A stretch of 64,000 nt of DNA from Sediminibacterium sp. FEMGT703S. Lineage in GTDB: Bacteria; Bacteroidota; Bacteroidia; Chitinophagales; Chitinophagaceae. Below, in pieces: positions 62,941-64,000 of this stretch; the stretch's first letter is position 1; each line of letters begins with the position of its first letter. The stretch is taken from positions 343,297 through 407,296 of the forward strand of contig PGCO01000004.1 in NCBI GenBank assembly GCA_002786355.1, in the 5' to 3' direction. A program made the translations under genes and the position numbers. Under the pieces are notes generated by a model, which saw nothing but the letters and a program-made list of their open reading frames with translations, made no database searches and had not been told where the DNA came from.

Positions 62941-63405
62941 TTAATTTAATTGTTCTATAGGTGTTAAAGTAAGGTTGTCGTATACTTTTTGGAATACCGC
63001 TTTCACCGTATCAATATCTTTTTTATCTACACCCACCAAGGCTTCAGACATCGTTTGATTAGCTAGGTCAATGGTAATTTGTTGCAGATCTTTTGCAGCT
63101 TCAGTTAATTGAACCAAATTGATTCTTCTGTCTGTGGGAGATGCTACTCTTTTAACTAGGTATTGCTTTTCTAAATTATCAATCAACCTCGTAATACTGG
63201 GTTTATCTCGAAACGTACGATTACAAAGTTCCTGCTGGCTTAAGCCATCTTCTTTCCACAAATGATATAATACGCTCCATTGTTCAATAGTAATTTCCAA
63301 TCCCGCATTGCGGAAATTCTTCTGCAACCTTCTCGCCACGGCGGTAGAAGCCATTCCGTTGATGACGCTGTATAGTTCTCCTCTTTTAAAATGGTTGTTT
63401 GGCAT
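62941..63405 (-). CDS. MarR family transcriptional regulator
   Basis: The 154-residue winged-helix regulator has LEITIEQWSVLYHLWKEDGL, SQQELCNRTFRDKPSITRLI (the recognition helix) and a wing with SPTDRRINLVQLTE. It begins with MPNNHFKRGELYSVINGM. It leads a two-gene transcript with the acyl-CoA dehydrogenase gene, and a dyad lies 4 bp before its ATG. It may respond to a fatty-acyl ligand, which is inference. Confidence 0.92.
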   Translation of the reverse strand: MPNNHFKRGELYSVINGMASTAVARRLQKNFRNAGLEITIEQWSVLYHLWKEDGLSQQELCNRTFRDKPSITRLIDNLEKQYLVKRVASPTDRRINLVQLTEAAKDLQQITIDLANQTMSEALVGVDKKDIDTVKAVFQKVYDNLTLTPIEQLN

Positions 63406-63409
63406 ATAG

Positions 63410-63458
63410 TTAGTTATGCAACTAATTCAAAATTGGTTTCTTTCTTCCATACTACCAA
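63410..63458 (-). promoter_or_regulatory. Promoter and MarR-type operator of the marR-acd transcript
   Basis: The minus strand carries TTG (63458-63456), a 20-nt spacer and CAATTTTG (63435-63428), followed by the dyad TTAGTT-GCAT-AACTAA (63425-63410). TTAGTTGCATAACTAA is a common MarR-type site. Its location over the transcription start and just before marR predicts autorepression. Confidence 0.65.
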
Positions 63459-63547
63459 GAATAATTTCCTAAAATTTGCGTCATTTTGTAGTGTCAGTTC
63501 ATATTTAACTAAGTCTTGATTCAAGAAGAATGGTTTTCTTTGCTTGA

Positions 63548-64000
63548 ATGGAGTATTGGTTCATGATTATCAGTGGTGGTTTGGCGGCTTTCTATTGCTG
63601 CCTGATACTGATTTATCGATATTGGTTCAAAGCATTAAAGCCATTTCAACTACCTGTAGGGCTCAATCCAAGCCTATTCTTTTCTATCATTATACCTGCC
63701 CGTAATGAATCTGTCAATATTGAAAAATGCATACAAAGTATTCTTTCACAGTCTTATCCTTTGTATGAAATTATAGTCGTAGATGATCATTCAACGGATG
63801 ATACTCCGCTATTGGTTGCTCAACTAGCCCAGCAATACCCGCAAATACGATTGATTCAACTCAAAGATTATGTGGATGTACAAGCTACCAATTCCTTTAA
63901 GAAAAAAGCGATTGAAATTGCAGTAGAAAAGTCAACAGGGTCATGGATTGTTACTACTGATGCCGATTGTTTGGTGCCAACTAATTGGTTGTATTATTTT
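63548..64000 (+). CDS. Glycosyltransferase family 2 (5' part, cut by window edge)
   Basis: This reading frame is absent from the track because it runs off the end. From ATG 63548 it encodes 151 residues: an N-terminal membrane helix (MIISGGLAAFYCCLILIYRYW), then the GT-A fold start FFSIIIPARNESVNIEKCI, IIVVDDHSTDDTPLLV and the DxD-type TTDADC motif. It resembles membrane-anchored GT2 enzymes. The ATG at 63529 leads to a stop after five codons and is rejected. It diverges from marR. Confidence 0.85.
   Translation, partial: MEYWFMIISGGLAAFYCCLILIYRYWFKALKPFQLPVGLNPSLFFSIIIPARNESVNIEKCIQSILSQSYPLYEIIVVDDHSTDDTPLLVAQLAQQYPQIRLIQLKDYVDVQATNSFKKKAIEIAVEKSTGSWIVTTDADCLVPTNWLYYF

Noticed and set aside
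63529-63546. ATG at 63529 as start of the last gene
   Set aside because: The frame ends at TGA after five codons; the GT2 frame starts at 63548.

Overview
The window is about 64 kb of low-GC chromosomal DNA from a Bacteroidota bacterium, most likely class Chitinophagia (Chitinophagaceae-like). The evidence is an alternative complex III (act) plus caa3-type oxidase cluster, futalosine-pathway menaquinone synthesis (mqnC), a PKD adhesin with a type IX secretion C-terminal signal, many secreted proteins whose signal peptides end in a Q-type cleavage region, and promoters of the Bacteroidota TTG/TAnnTTTG type. The genus assignment is inference. I see no phage, insertion sequence, CRISPR array or rRNA operon.

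Layout. (1) 1-8.8 kb: a one-strand biosynthetic run, ilvB (cut by the window edge), ilvN, ilvC, ilvA, thrA, thrB, thrC. It makes threonine from aspartate, deaminates it to 2-oxobutanoate and feeds isoleucine/valine synthesis. (2) 8.8-15.6 kb: a secreted M20 amidohydrolase, a sugar-porter MFS permease, an unknown lipoprotein-like protein and a secreted six-hairpin glycosidase. (3) 15.7-23.3 kb: four copies of an unrecognised secreted protein family flank a 1180-residue PKD/T9SS adhesin. Two of the three loci carry a single in-frame stop with the frame intact on both sides, and one locus is a head-to-tail fusion of two copies. (4) 23.35-23.7 kb: short repeats, several hairpins, and a tRNA-Arg(CCT) with its terminator. 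(5) 23.7-27.4 kb: a secreted amidohydrolase, a TPR membrane protein, a GNAT acetyltransferase, purN and a small membrane protein. (6) 27.5-43.4 kb: the respiratory supercluster actABCDEF, coxB, coxA, ctaB, two subunit III genes, subunit IV, a SCO protein and a DUF420 protein. Together they move electrons from menaquinol to oxygen and supply the heme and copper assembly factors. (7) 43.5-49 kb: ssb, a zinc-ribbon protein, rlpA, gcvT, and a small-ORF/padR/pspC operon with a dyad centred on its promoter. (8) 49.2-52.3 kb: an arsenic operon arsR-arsM-acr3-arsC with two matching operators; the ArsC homologue appears to be exported. (9) 52.3-57.8 kb: an M16 peptidase pair (one catalytic, one not), a retropepsin/PDZ protein, mqnC and an unknown membrane protein. 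(10) 57.9-61 kb: an ECF sigma factor, an anti-sigma-like membrane protein, a beta-barrel protein and an L,D-transpeptidase. (11) 61.1-64 kb: an acyl-CoA dehydrogenase with its MarR regulator and operator, then the start of a GT2 glycosyltransferase.

The most unusual region is the secreted-paralog/adhesin locus. The regulatory sites with the most consistent geometry are the ArsR, PadR and MarR dyads, which sit on or beside recognisable promoter elements. All functional calls come from reading motifs by eye, with no database search.
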